Source: an uncultured Fibrobacter sp. (GTDB taxonomy: Bacteria; Fibrobacterota; Fibrobacteria; Fibrobacterales; Fibrobacteraceae). From it: 42,268 nt of DNA. This document shows positions 1 through 7,578 of this stretch, one piece after another. Each line of letters starts with the position of its first letter. Within the stretch, counting starts at the first letter, position 1. Below the pieces are notes generated by a model that was given only the letters and a program-made list of their open reading frames with translations, searched no databases and was not told the origin of the DNA. The stretch spans positions 1-42,268 of the forward strand of contig CAMKLO010000025.1 in NCBI GenBank assembly GCA_946413655.1, read 5' to 3'. Position numbers and translations under genes: made by a program.

Positions 1-25
1 GCCAGGATCAAACTCTTCATTGATT
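1..25 (-). rRNA. rrs: 16S rRNA, 5' end only (runs off the left edge)
   Basis: The reverse complement of the first bases reads AATGAAGAGTTTGATCCTGG, the near-universal bacterial 16S 5' end (27F primer site). Only the first ~25 bases are present. The exact mature 5' end is approximate. Confidence 0.93.
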
Positions 26-180
26 TTTCAAATAGTCTGTCCTGTTTTCCGTAAATCTTTGACTTCCAAGAAATCTTCTTGGGCCGTCACTAAGCATATC
101 TCCGATTCCTTCAATCTTCCCGGAAGTCTCGCGGGCTTCCGTCTCGTCCGGGCCGTTTTGGGGGACCCGTTCGAGGGTGA
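26..180 (-). other. rRNA operon leader
   Basis: This stretch lies between the predicted rrn start site and 16S and has no credible gene. It contains a perfect 7-bp hairpin with a 3-base loop (66-82, arms CCAAGAA/TTCTTGG) and a second possible stem in the GGAAG...CTTCC segment further upstream. These could be processing or antitermination structures, which is inference. Confidence 0.6.
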
Positions 181-185
181 AGCCA

Positions 186-213
186 ATTATAGAATTTTCA
201 GGGAAAAAGTCAA
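186..213 (-). promoter_or_regulatory. Strong sigma-70-type promoter for the rRNA operon
   Basis: On the minus strand there is a -35 box TTGACT (208-213), a 16-bp spacer and a perfect -10 box TATAAT (186-191). It points into the 16S gene about 160 bases away. This is the best consensus promoter I found in the window, as expected for an rRNA operon. Confidence 0.8.
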
Positions 214-337
214 GGGGGTAACGCGAAAAAAATTCACTTTTTTTCACTTTTTTCGATAGAAACGGGTTGTATGCCGCCATGCGACAGATTATTCACATTC
301 TATAAACAGAAATCTTCAGGACGAGCCTGCTAGGAGA

Positions 338-482
338 TGGCGGGGCATGGCCCGCCACGACGTTTTACCTCAAAGCACCTAACACCTGGCGATTTTCCCA
401 AAGCACTACGGCGTTTCGCACATTTTTTTAAAAGGGATGCCCGCATCCTTCGACTTCGCTCAGGACAGGCTCCAGCGGGCAT
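338..482. repeat. Palindromic intergenic repeats
   Basis: There are two inverted repeats: 338-344/351-357 (TGGCGGG/CCCGCCA) and 437-444/475-482 (ATGCCCGC/GCGGGCAT) around a ~30-base centre that itself holds a TTCGACTTCGCTCAGGACAGG-type segment. The right arm of the second is followed by GACA, the suffix shared by the other palindromes in this window. The rest of 214-531 shows no gene. Confidence 0.65.
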
Positions 483-531
483 GACAAGTTCGACGACCGC
501 CTCGTTTTACTTCAAAACATTACGACATTTC

Positions 532-563
532 ATAAAAAAAACTCCCCGCATATGCGAGGAGTT
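532..563 (-). terminator. Rho-independent terminator of the GH45 gene
   Basis: On the minus strand a hairpin with AACTCC/GGAGTT outer arms and a GCATATGC core (540-562) is followed by a run of T. It lies 24 bases beyond the GH45 stop codon. Confidence 0.85.
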
Positions 564-586
564 TAAAATCATTAATTACAAACAAA

Positions 587-2011
587 TTATTTCGTTTTGC
601 AGCCGTTCGGGAATTCAGCCGTCAAGCATTCCTGTTCTTCAAGCGGATCGCCTTCCTTGTAAGTGGACCAGTCATCATGCCATTTGTAACGGTTATCCTT
701 TGTTGTGTTTATTCTCGTCTTGTAATGGTCGATAAGATACTGCGGGCATTCCACCTCTTCGATATAGTAGGTCGGATTGTCAGCGGCCATGAACCAGTCC
801 GCAAACCAATGGCAACCACGAAGCAAATTGGGGAAACCAGCATTGCCAAATGCAGCGTCGCACATGTCCCTAATGCATTGCTGATAAACTGCAAGCGTAT
901 TGTCATAACCGTGCTTGCCCTGGCATGCCGTGAGGAAGCCGCCAAAGCTAGCGCCCCATTCCACGTTCTGACCGCTCACCTGGGTAGAAAGTGCGTCGAA
1001 CGCACCCACGCCACCGCCCGGCACCATCAAGTCAAACTGGCCCTCAGGTAAATCGCCAACGCCACCACCAACATCATGACCGATATTGGAAGCCATCACA
1101 ATCATATGCTTGCCCTTGAGAGCCTTATGCGTTTCCTTCGGGGCATTGTTGCCACTTGCATCCTTGAAACTGCCATCATACTGCAAGTGGTAACACTTTC
1201 CGCATGTTCCACTAGCAGTTCCAGCAACGTAACCATAAGAAAGATTGTCGTTCACGGCAATAGGGGCCATGTCCGTACACGTGAACACACCCTTCGCCTT
1301 GGCGTTACCGCAAGCATTATCCGTGCCTTCGTAACCAAACCAGAACTGCTGAACGGCATGACCGAGCGTGAACGTCGGGACTTCCACGTCGTGAATATTG
1401 CAGTTACGAGCGGTCGTCAAGCCTTTCTGGTAGGATTCTTCAGAAGTCGTATCGGTCTTGCCTTCCTTACCATCGCTAATCCAGGAGCAGTGCGGTTTGC
1501 AGGCATCCCAATAACGCGTATTCCAGCCGCGCCTTGCCGTAGCGCTGATGTCCTTGGTATATTCAGCAGGAGGCGGGCCGTAGGATTCGAGCGTCGGGAA
1601 ACCATCAGGACCAAGTTCAGGACCTTCCGAACTGCTGGAGACTTCAGCAGCAGACGACGCAGGCGTATCGCTGGATGTCGGATTGACTGCAGAACTCAAG
1701 CCCGGATTGGAATTGCTCGAAAGCGGAGCTGCCGCACTGGAACCCGGAACAACAGCAGAACTCAAGCCCGGATTGGAGTTGTTCGAAAGCGGAGCTGCCG
1801 CACTGGAACCCGGAACAACAGCAGAGCTTAAGCCTGGATTGGAGTTGTTCGAAAGCGGAGCTGCCGCACTGGAACCTGGAACCAAGTTCGTCGATGAAGA
1901 CAAAATATTCGATTGCGTGGGAACAACCGGAGTAGAAGCATCATCACCGCAACCAAAGATCACGGCTATCGCAGTTGCTGCAATCATGGCTTTAAAAATA
2001 TTATTCTTCAT
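587..2011 (-). CDS. GH45 family endoglucanase, lipoprotein with Ser-rich linker
   Basis: This is a 474-aa predicted endo-beta-1,4-glucanase that cleaves cellulose internally. Residues 1-21 form a lipoprotein signal with lipobox cysteine C21 (IFGC), so it should be surface- or membrane-anchored. Residues ~25-130 are a Ser/Ala/Pro linker containing three 22-aa repeats. The catalytic domain starts near 155 with the GH45 signature TRYWDAC (nucleophile/base region D169) and ends with FADWF...ADNP (acid candidate D405). Many cysteines fit the disulfide-rich GH45 fold. A GAGG ribosome site lies just before the ATG. It stands alone, with its own terminator. GH45 assignment is from motif recognition and is strong; substrate is family knowledge. 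Confidence 0.93.
   Translation of the reverse strand: MKNNIFKAMIAATAIAVIFGCGDDASTPVVPTQSNILSSSTNLVPGSSAAAPLSNNSNPGLSSAVVPGSSAAAPLSNNSNPGLSSAVVPGSSAAAPLSSNSNPGLSSAVNPTSSDTPASSAAEVSSSSEGPELGPDGFPTLESYGPPPAEYTKDISATARRGWNTRYWDACKPHCSWISDGKEGKTDTTSEESYQKGLTTARNCNIHDVEVPTFTLGHAVQQFWFGYEGTDNACGNAKAKGVFTCTDMAPIAVNDNLSYGYVAGTASGTCGKCYHLQYDGSFKDASGNNAPKETHKALKGKHMIVMASNIGHDVGGGVGDLPEGQFDLMVPGGGVGAFDALSTQVSGQNVEWGASFGGFLTACQGKHGYDNTLAVYQQCIRDMCDAAFGNAGFPNLLRGCHWFADWFMAADNPTYYIEEVECPQYLIDHYKTRINTTKDNRYKWHDDWSTYKEGDPLEEQECLTAEFPNGCKTK
1685..1882 (-). repeat. Three 66-bp tandem repeats in the GH45 linker
   Basis: Three in-frame copies encode a 22-aa unit starting VPGSSAAAPLS (residues 44-109). Copies are nearly identical, with a Ser/Asn change in the third and a few synonymous changes. 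Anchor words such as GCCGCACTGGAACC recur at 1731, 1797 and 1863. This is probably an expandable linker. Confidence 0.95.
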
Positions 2012-2150
2012 ATATCCTCATTTTAAAACAACCCAAACATCGGTTTTCTCTTAAAAATAAGTTTTAGACGGCTTTTTTCAAAGTAAAACCAACTTATATT
2101 ATCATTAAATGTTCTCTAAATGTGCTCAAAATCAACAAAAAAGGCCGCAC

Positions 2151-2186
2151 AAAAAAAGGCTCCACTATCGTGGACGCCTTTTTTTT
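2151..2186 (-). terminator. Terminator downstream of purM (may act both ways)
   Basis: A long hairpin, arms GGC-TCCAC/GTGGA-GCC around a 4-base loop, is flanked by seven A on one side and eight T on the other. It lies ~115 bases after the purM stop, with a heptamer array in between. The A/T flanks would let it work in either direction. Confidence 0.8.
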
Positions 2187-2288
2187 GAGTTACTAGTTAA
2201 TAGTTACTTCGCCCTTCGGGCTAGTTACTAGTAATTGCAATAAGAAAATCTCTAGTAACTAGTAACTCAGAACTGGTAACTATTAATT
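2187..2288. repeat. Heptamer array A, arranged as an inverted repeat
   Basis: Left arm units are GAGTTAC, TAGTTAA, TAGTTAC; right arm units from 2254 are AGTAACT, AGTAACT, CAGAACT, GGTAACT. Bases 2187-2199 and 2256-2268 are a perfect 13-bp inverted repeat. The core TGCAATAA...ATCTCTAGTAACT recurs in array D near 20.9 kb, so this is a dispersed element. Confidence 0.85.
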
Positions 2289-2302
2289 GTGCAACAGCGC
2301 AA

Positions 2303-3328
2303 TTAGTCTCTGAACTTCACCTGCTTGGTGCCGGCGACGACTTCGCCAATCTGCGTCCACTTCTCGCCCTTGGCTTCGAGGTGAGCGACGACTTCGGCCT
2401 TGTCTGCCGGGTCGATGAACACGAGCATGCCCATGCCCATGTTGAAGGTGGAGTACATTTCGTCCTTTTCGACAGAGCCAGCCTGCTGGATGAGCTTGAA
2501 GATCATCGGAGGATCCCACGTGGTGCGGTCGATAATCACATCGACATCGTCCGGGAGGATACGCGGGATGTTGCCCTGATAACCCGAACCCGTGATGTGG
2601 GCGAGACCCTGAATCTTCTTCTTGTTGCAGAGATCGATGAGGCTCGGATAGTAGCTGCGATGCGGCATCGCGAGCGCTTCGCCAATAGTCTTGTCCATGC
2701 CATCAACCAGCGTATCGACCTTGTAGCCCGCCACATCGAACAACACTTTACGAGCAAGCGAATAACCGTTCGTGTGGAGACCTGTAGAAGGGAGACCGAG
2801 GATGATGGTACCCGGCTTAATCTTCTTACCGTCGATGATGTTTTCGCGTTCCACCACGCCAACGATGGTGCCAGAAATATCATAGTCGCCCGGACCGTAG
2901 AAGCCCGGCATTTCGGCAGTTTCGCCACCAATCAGAACTAGATCGTTTTCGCGGCAAGCCTTCGCCATACCGGCAACAAGCTTGTCCATGACGCCCGGTT
3001 CGAGACGACCCGTGGCCACGTAGTCGAGGAAGAACAGCGGACGTGCGCCCTGCACGAGAATATCGTCGCAGCAGTGGTTCACGATGTCCTGCCCAGGCAG
3101 TTCATGCGTACCCATTTCGATATCGACTTTGAGCTTTGTGCCCACGCCATCCACGGAACTCACGAGGACAGGGTCCTTCATGCCGAGATGGTTCAAAGTG
3201 AACAAGCCACCGAAGTTGCCCACGTCACCAAGAACGCCTTCATTGAAAGTGGTACGTACGGATTTCTTGACACCGACCATTGCCTCGTCGGCACGTGCCA
3301 AGGAAACTCCTGCGTCTGCGTAATTCAT
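2303..3328 (-). CDS. purM: Phosphoribosylformylglycinamidine cyclo-ligase (AIR synthetase)
   Basis: The 341-aa protein has the normal length for PurM. It catalyses ATP-dependent ring closure of FGAM to AIR in de novo purine synthesis, in the cytosol. The N-terminus (NYADAGVSL...), GTKLK, the DIVNHCCDDIL segment, GGETAEMPG, and SGLHTNGYSL-like (STGLHTNGYSLAR) segments are typical PurM motifs. The start has an AAGGA ribosome site (AAAGGAAAAAAG before ATG). It follows the cNMP-binding gene by 39 bases on the same strand and is probably the last gene of a three-gene transcript. No other pur genes are in the window. Confidence 0.96.
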   Translation of the reverse strand: MNYADAGVSLARADEAMVGVKKSVRTTFNEGVLGDVGNFGGLFTLNHLGMKDPVLVSSVDGVGTKLKVDIEMGTHELPGQDIVNHCCDDILVQGARPLFFLDYVATGRLEPGVMDKLVAGMAKACRENDLVLIGGETAEMPGFYGPGDYDISGTIVGVVERENIIDGKKIKPGTIILGLPSTGLHTNGYSLARKVLFDVAGYKVDTLVDGMDKTIGEALAMPHRSYYPSLIDLCNKKKIQGLAHITGSGYQGNIPRILPDDVDVIIDRTTWDPPMIFKLIQQAGSVEKDEMYSTFNMGMGMLVFIDPADKAEVVAHLEAKGEKWTQIGEVVAGTKQVKFRD

Positions 3329-3367
3329 CTTTTTTCCTTTGCCCCTTAAGCGGGCTGCGATTCGGCC

Positions 3368-4168
3368 CTATTTACGGGCACTTTGTTTTTCATCAATATT
3401 TCTGAGTGCATCAAGGATGAGGCTTGTCGTATCCGTCATCTGGTTGATGTTCACCACATCCGGCATCACATGCGTATCCAGCTTGAACAAGGTTTCATCG
3501 CCCCACGAAAGCAGTTTTTCCAGAGCGTCCGGACCTGCAAGTTTGCCGCACTTGGCGCAGCAAATTCGTCCATCCTGGAAAGCGATGAAGCCAGATTCCC
3601 CGGCACATTCGAAAATGACGGTCCCGGTAATGCGGCTTTTTTCCATCGTCTGCGCAAAATCAATAAACGGAAGTACCTTCGCCGAAGCCAAAAGCGACAA
3701 GCGCTCAAACTCGTCAAACGCCTCGTTCTTTGCACGGAGACGCCCTGCCATCACCTTATAGAGGTAAACCACGATACTCGGATTCTTGTCCAGGAACTTC
3801 ACGAATTCCGCCTTCGGAATATGGAGAACCGTGCAACCATCCTCGGAGGCGATAACCGTATTGCTAGTCGGTTCGTTGCACAAGATGGACATCTCGCCAA
3901 AGCAAGAACCGCTTTCCAAAGTCGTGAGGGAACTATAATGACCATCAGAAAGAATCTGGCCGCAAACCGTAGCACGACCACTCTGCAATACACAGAAGGA
4001 ATCGCCCTTGATACCGCCCTGGATGATAATTTCGCCAGCATCATACTCGCGAATCTGGGCGTTCAAAAGCAAATAGTCCGCACAATCCCTTGGAACCAGT
4101 TGCAAGAACGGAACACCAAGGTCATATTGGGCAGCAATCCAATCACCAATACCTGTATGTGACATCAT
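3368..4168 (-). CDS. Cyclic-nucleotide-binding-type regulator with C-terminal DUF4388-like domain
   Basis: The 266-aa protein has no signal peptide. Residues ~30-150 form a cNMP-binding (CAP-effector) fold: IIIQGG-KGDSFCVLQSGRA, then the SCFGEMSIL phosphate-binding-cassette-like segment, then a helix. Residues ~170-255 resemble the DUF4388/PATAN output domain (GTVIFECAGESGFIAFQDGRI). No DNA-binding HTH is seen, so a protein-protein signalling role is more likely than transcription control. The start lies 3 bases after the stop of the BtuF-like gene, implying translational coupling; a second ATG follows directly. The ligand and the partner are unknown. Confidence 0.8.
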   Translation of the reverse strand: MMSHTGIGDWIAAQYDLGVPFLQLVPRDCADYLLLNAQIREYDAGEIIIQGGIKGDSFCVLQSGRATVCGQILSDGHYSSLTTLESGSCFGEMSILCNEPTSNTVIASEDGCTVLHIPKAEFVKFLDKNPSIVVYLYKVMAGRLRAKNEAFDEFERLSLLASAKVLPFIDFAQTMEKSRITGTVIFECAGESGFIAFQDGRICCAKCGKLAGPDALEKLLSWGDETLFKLDTHVMPDVVNINQMTDTTSLILDALRNIDEKQSARK

Positions 4169-4171
4169 ATA

Positions 4172-5641
4172 TTAGAAATAATAAATATTTCTATACCATT
4201 TGTAATTGGTGTCCAGGGAATTTCCCCCCGGAATTGGGCCATTTATGCAATTTGCAAAATTCCACAGGAGTTCCGCCGGTCGCGTAATCGCCCCCTCGTA
4301 AAAATCGTTCCCCGCATGAGGCCCCTTGCGCCCGTCATTCTGGAAAATCTTTTTATCCCGGAACGCCTTGATATTCTTTATGCGAGGTTCGAGGGCCACC
4401 ATCTCGTCAACAGTCGCAAACATCGACGGATTGACCCACACATCGACGCTGTCCGCAAGTGCATAGACCTCTTCGAACGAAAAGGTGAGCTCGCGGGACG
4501 TATCGGCAGACCACAAGTAACAGCCTCCCGCGTCACGGATCAAGTTGGCGGTAAAGCTTCTGCCTCCAGGCGCATGCCACACGCCACCGTAAGACATGCC
4601 AGCGAGGACGCGAGGGCAGGATTTAGTTACTAGTTCCGAGTTACTAGTTACTAGTGAATTAGGAATTGGATGTTTAGAGTTAGACGAGAGACGTGGTTCG
4701 GCAGGCTCACCAACCTTGACGAGAGACGAAAGTTTTTTTTCTGATTTATTGTCGGGGGAAGTCTCCCCCTCGCTACAGCCGTTTGTCATCCCCGCGCAGG
4801 CGGGGATCTCCTTACGTCTTTCGCTACCCCCTCTAGCGGGGGACTCCCCCGCAACGCCCCCGTTGCGAGATGCAGAATTTGCAATCAAGTCCCTTAAGGT
4901 TTTGTACAAACGCTTTTCATGTTCAAAAATCGAATCGGCAAGCGGACGGACACCAAACAGGATTCCGTACAATTTAATCCATTCGAGTTTCGCAAGCGGG
5001 CTATCTTCTTGCCACTCGGACGTAAGCATCAGCGGAAGGCTCGTTCGCGCAATTTGTTCATAATTATCGTAGTCGCCACCCGTGGTAAAGTCAAGTACCA
5101 GATCCGGCTTGAGCGCCATGAGCTTTTCCAAAGCTGCGGCATCGTAGCCGATGCTAGCCACGGTATTCTTTTGCGCACGCTCGTATAGGATGCTATCGAC
5201 GATGTACTGCCCATCCGAGACGCCGACAATCTTGTCTCGAAGTCCAAGCCGGAGCATGAAACCAACCTGCGAAGTCGAAAGCGCGGCCACCCGTTTGAGC
5301 GGTACACGCAACACGGCCGCCGACAGCCAATCCTCCGGGAACCCCCGACGGCGTAAATCGGTCCCAAGCGCCGCAGCCGTAGAATCCAGCATCACGAACT
5401 TGTGGACCAGAGTATCCCTACCGATAACCGAGCGCAAAACGGCAACGTCAGTTCCGCACAATTTTCCAATAGAAATGTAACTGCTACCGACTTTTTCGAA
5501 CTGGACAGCCTCGCCGCACTTCGAAACGTTACCTGTTTCCGGTTCGCTACGATTACAACCGGCTAAAAAAAACACGCAAAGCAGGATTCCGCAAAAACTC
5601 CAAAATGGAACGCCTCTATGCAAAAAACGGCGAAATTTCAA
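4172..5641 (-). CDS. BtuF/FhuD-like periplasmic binding lipoprotein with an in-frame repeat insertion
   Basis: This is a solute-binding protein of the Peripla_BP_2 type (cobalamin or Fe-siderophore ABC importers). The frame is open upstream to 5944; I chose the TTG at 5641 because it gives a compact lipoprotein signal (FWSFCGILLCVFFLAGC). ATGs at 5725 and upstream lack a clear ribosome site, so the start is uncertain. The N-lobe (RVAALSTSQVGFML..., VGVSDG, KPDLVLD) and C-lobe (AGMSYGGVWHAPG, NLIRDAGG, PSMF) are intact. Between them, at 4624-4866, ~80 residues are translated from intergenic-type repeats (KEIPACAGMTN..., PNSLVTSNSELVT). No permease or ATPase gene is nearby. The stop overlaps the regulator start region, suggesting one transcript through purM. 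Confidence 0.82.
   Translation of the reverse strand: MKFRRFLHRGVPFWSFCGILLCVFFLAGCNRSEPETGNVSKCGEAVQFEKVGSSYISIGKLCGTDVAVLRSVIGRDTLVHKFVMLDSTAAALGTDLRRRGFPEDWLSAAVLRVPLKRVAALSTSQVGFMLRLGLRDKIVGVSDGQYIVDSILYERAQKNTVASIGYDAAALEKLMALKPDLVLDFTTGGDYDNYEQIARTSLPLMLTSEWQEDSPLAKLEWIKLYGILFGVRPLADSIFEHEKRLYKTLRDLIANSASRNGGVAGESPARGGSERRKEIPACAGMTNGCSEGETSPDNKSEKKLSSLVKVGEPAEPRLSSNSKHPIPNSLVTSNSELVTKSCPRVLAGMSYGGVWHAPGGRSFTANLIRDAGGCYLWSADTSRELTFSFEEVYALADSVDVWVNPSMFATVDEMVALEPRIKNIKAFRDKKIFQNDGRKGPHAGNDFYEGAITRPAELLWNFANCINGPIPGGNSLDTNYKWYRNIYYF
4624..4866. repeat. Composite repeat insertion inside a coding region
   Basis: Three repeat types are adjacent: ten to eleven 7-bp units (4624-4700: TAGTTAC, TAGTTCC, GAGTTAC, TAGTTAC, TAGTGAA and so on); a segment with two GACGAGAGACG copies flanking a TTCGGCAGGCTCACCAACC core (4683-4728); and palindromes, including the perfect ATCCCCGC/GCGGGGAT (4788-4807) and GCAACG/CGTTGC (4851-4866). 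The same types occur between genes elsewhere in the window. The reading frame stays open. Confidence 0.85.
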
Positions 5642-5803
5642 AAAAAAATCAAACCACAGCCCTCGGAACGGATTCCCAAAAGAGCCTAATTTATTGATTT
5701 TCAATGATTTGTAACAAAAATGCATGCACAAAACCGGAAGATAATGTATTTTATTGCTTGACATAATATTACTTTCGAAGATTCCTATTAGGAGAGAGCC
5801 TTT

Positions 5804-6664
5804 ATGAAGACAAAAATAGTCTCTTTGTTCATGGCAGCGGTGTTTGGCATTCTCGCATTTGCTACCAATTCGTTCGCAGCCGATGAAGGATTTTACGACA
5901 AGGACCACATCCGTGGTTTTATTTCCTTCGGCGCAGACCTCCACGGCATGATGCCCGGATTCAACGACTATATCAACAATGCCGCATTCACAACTAGCGC
6001 ACTCCAGTCGCCATCAAGGGCAGACTCATCGTTTTACTATCTAACTGCCAAGAACAACTACAAAAAGTTTAACAAGCTCTATCCCGGACTCCAGTTCAAT
6101 GTCGGCGCTCAATATAAGCAGTTCCTGACATGGATAAACTTCAACTTCATGATAACGCAGACCTCCGAACGCCCAAAATCTACCATGGTGGTGGCGGACA
6201 CAAGCGGAAATGCGGCTACAGCCCCTCTCTATGACGCCCGTTGGTTCGCCTACGGTGCCGACTGGATGTTCGGTTGGAAGTTGCTCGGCGAAGACGCATT
6301 TTTCAACTTGATTCCTGCCGTAGGTATTGGTTTCAACATGCTGAATGTCCACTTTACTTCGAACTACGTTATATTCGACGAAAAAAAGGATAATGATTAC
6401 GTTGTCATGCGCGACCGCTACTACAGCACCATGGCCGCATCGTTCAAGGCCGACCTCGAAGCGAGACTCCAGTTCGAACAGTTCTCCATCGGTCTCTATG
6501 CCGGTTACCACGTCGTTCGTTACAACGAGTTCAACGTCGAAGGTTCAAACCTCCACACGCATATCAACGACACCGACAACGACGGCGACACCTGGTATGT
6601 CGGTCTCCGCTTCGGCTGGACATTCTTAAGCTTCTGGGACAAGAAGCAGCAAAATAAAATTTAA
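5804..6664 (+). CDS. Secreted, probable outer-membrane beta-barrel protein
   Basis: The 286-aa protein has a clear signal peptide (MKTKIVSLF...TNSFAA, cleavage near 25). A GGAGAG ribosome site precedes the ATG. The mature part alternates short polar and aromatic/Gly-rich strands (FISFGADLHG, WINFNFMI, FGWKLLG, VGIGFNML, FSIGLYAGYHVV, WYVGLRFGWTFL), as in outer-membrane barrels, and ends close to an aromatic residue. No enzyme motif is visible. It is transcribed away from the BtuF-like gene and has its own terminator. I do not recognise a named family; function is unknown. Confidence 0.8.
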   Translation: MKTKIVSLFMAAVFGILAFATNSFAADEGFYDKDHIRGFISFGADLHGMMPGFNDYINNAAFTTSALQSPSRADSSFYYLTAKNNYKKFNKLYPGLQFNVGAQYKQFLTWINFNFMITQTSERPKSTMVVADTSGNAATAPLYDARWFAYGADWMFGWKLLGEDAFFNLIPAVGIGFNMLNVHFTSNYVIFDEKKDNDYVVMRDRYYSTMAASFKADLEARLQFEQFSIGLYAGYHVVRYNEFNVEGSNLHTHINDTDNDGDTWYVGLRFGWTFLSFWDKKQQNKI

Positions 6665-6687
6665 GACAGGTTGAACAAACTATTCTT

Positions 6688-7455
6688 TTAGCCGAGCCTC
6701 GCCACAGCGGGGCTTTTTTCGCACCTTGACTTATTTTTGATACTGCCAGCCTCGTCCAGCGACGCAATAATATTTTTCAAGTAAGTATTCCACACATTCC
6801 TCTTTTGTGATGGATGGGGATTGTAAGGCAACATGAACAAATTTTTTTCCGAATGGCGTTTAGGCGGATACTTTTCGGCAACCTCTTCCATGGCAACATA
6901 ATAACCGCTGAGTTCACGCAAACTTGGATCCGTCCGCCAATACACTGTCATATGGTCCTTTTCGTACATGAAGTTCCAACCCAACAAGAGCATCGGGACG
7001 CCTTCCCTTTTCAGGCGCTCCGGCAAGGTCGAGTACTGCCCTTGCGTACTCATCAGCACAAGGACATCGACCTTATGGTAATACGCATAAAGGTAGGCGT
7101 CTTCGACCAGTTGCATGTTAGGGCCCATCCTATCCTCATCCTCCGGCAAATTATAGTGGACTTCGATACCGGCACGCGAAAGCTGCTTTTCAAAACGGTC
7201 CATTCCGTTACCGAACGACGACTCGGCGCGATCGACACTTCTAACGTAAGGATGATAATAATGCGACTCGATTTCAACGGGACATCCTTCGTGCCCGAAA
7301 AGCCTTACGGCGTAATCCCGGACCCAGTTCTTGAGTTCCTTGAAATCCAAGCGCGAATGATACCTATGATATCTCAGGTAATACTCGTTGACCTTTTTAA
7401 GCGTATAGCCGTCCAAAAAGAACCCAACTCGCAGCACAGACAATTTACTCGACAT
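6688..7455 (-). CDS. NYN (PIN-like) domain protein, possibly catalytically degenerate
   Basis: The 255-aa cytosolic protein starts at the ATG at 7455, which has a perfect AGGAGG ribosome site; the frame extends upstream to 7494 without support. The opening strand FFLDGYTLKK (D15) and the KVDVLVLMST...LPERLKREGVPMLLLGW block match the Rossmann-like core of NYN nucleases. The position usually occupied by acidic residues (SGDxDF) reads STQGQY (136-141), so metal binding may be impaired. The C-terminus ~SPAVARLG overlaps the convergent neighbour's terminator. RNA processing would be the family-based guess. Confidence 0.75.
   Translation of the reverse strand: MSSKLSVLRVGFFLDGYTLKKVNEYYLRYHRYHSRLDFKELKNWVRDYAVRLFGHEGCPVEIESHYYHPYVRSVDRAESSFGNGMDRFEKQLSRAGIEVHYNLPEDEDRMGPNMQLVEDAYLYAYYHKVDVLVLMSTQGQYSTLPERLKREGVPMLLLGWNFMYEKDHMTVYWRTDPSLRELSGYYVAMEEVAEKYPPKRHSEKNLFMLPYNPHPSQKRNVWNTYLKNIIASLDEAGSIKNKSRCEKSPAVARLG
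6696..6719 (+). terminator. Terminator of the outer-membrane protein gene
   Basis: A GCCTCG/CGGGGC stem (one G-T pair), 6-base loop and six T lie ~30 bases after the stop. The same DNA, read on the other strand, encodes the last residues (SPAVARLG) of the convergent gene. Confidence 0.8.
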
Positions 7456-7544
7456 AAAACCTCCTGATTTTTTTGCGTGCTTCTTTATTAACACGCTTTT
7501 TTGCCGAGTTTGTCCGGATATTTTTTGTAAAAAATTTTGAACAC

Positions 7545-7571
7545 AAAAAAAATTTCCCCGCCTATGCGGGG
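7545..7571 (-). terminator. Terminator of the TPR gene
   Basis: On the minus strand the hairpin CCCCGC-ATA-GGCGGGG is followed by AAA and eight T. It starts a few bases after the stop of the TPR protein gene. Confidence 0.88.
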
Positions 7572-7578
7572 TTGAAAG

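Noticed and set aside
337..735. 132-codon plus-strand frame near the left end
   Set aside because: Its first part translates palindromic repeats and a terminator, and its end lies opposite the GH45 gene.
5758..5763. TTGACA as a -35 box for the outer-membrane protein gene
   Set aside because: No acceptable -10 box lies 16-18 bases downstream; the nearest TATTAG is 22 bases away.
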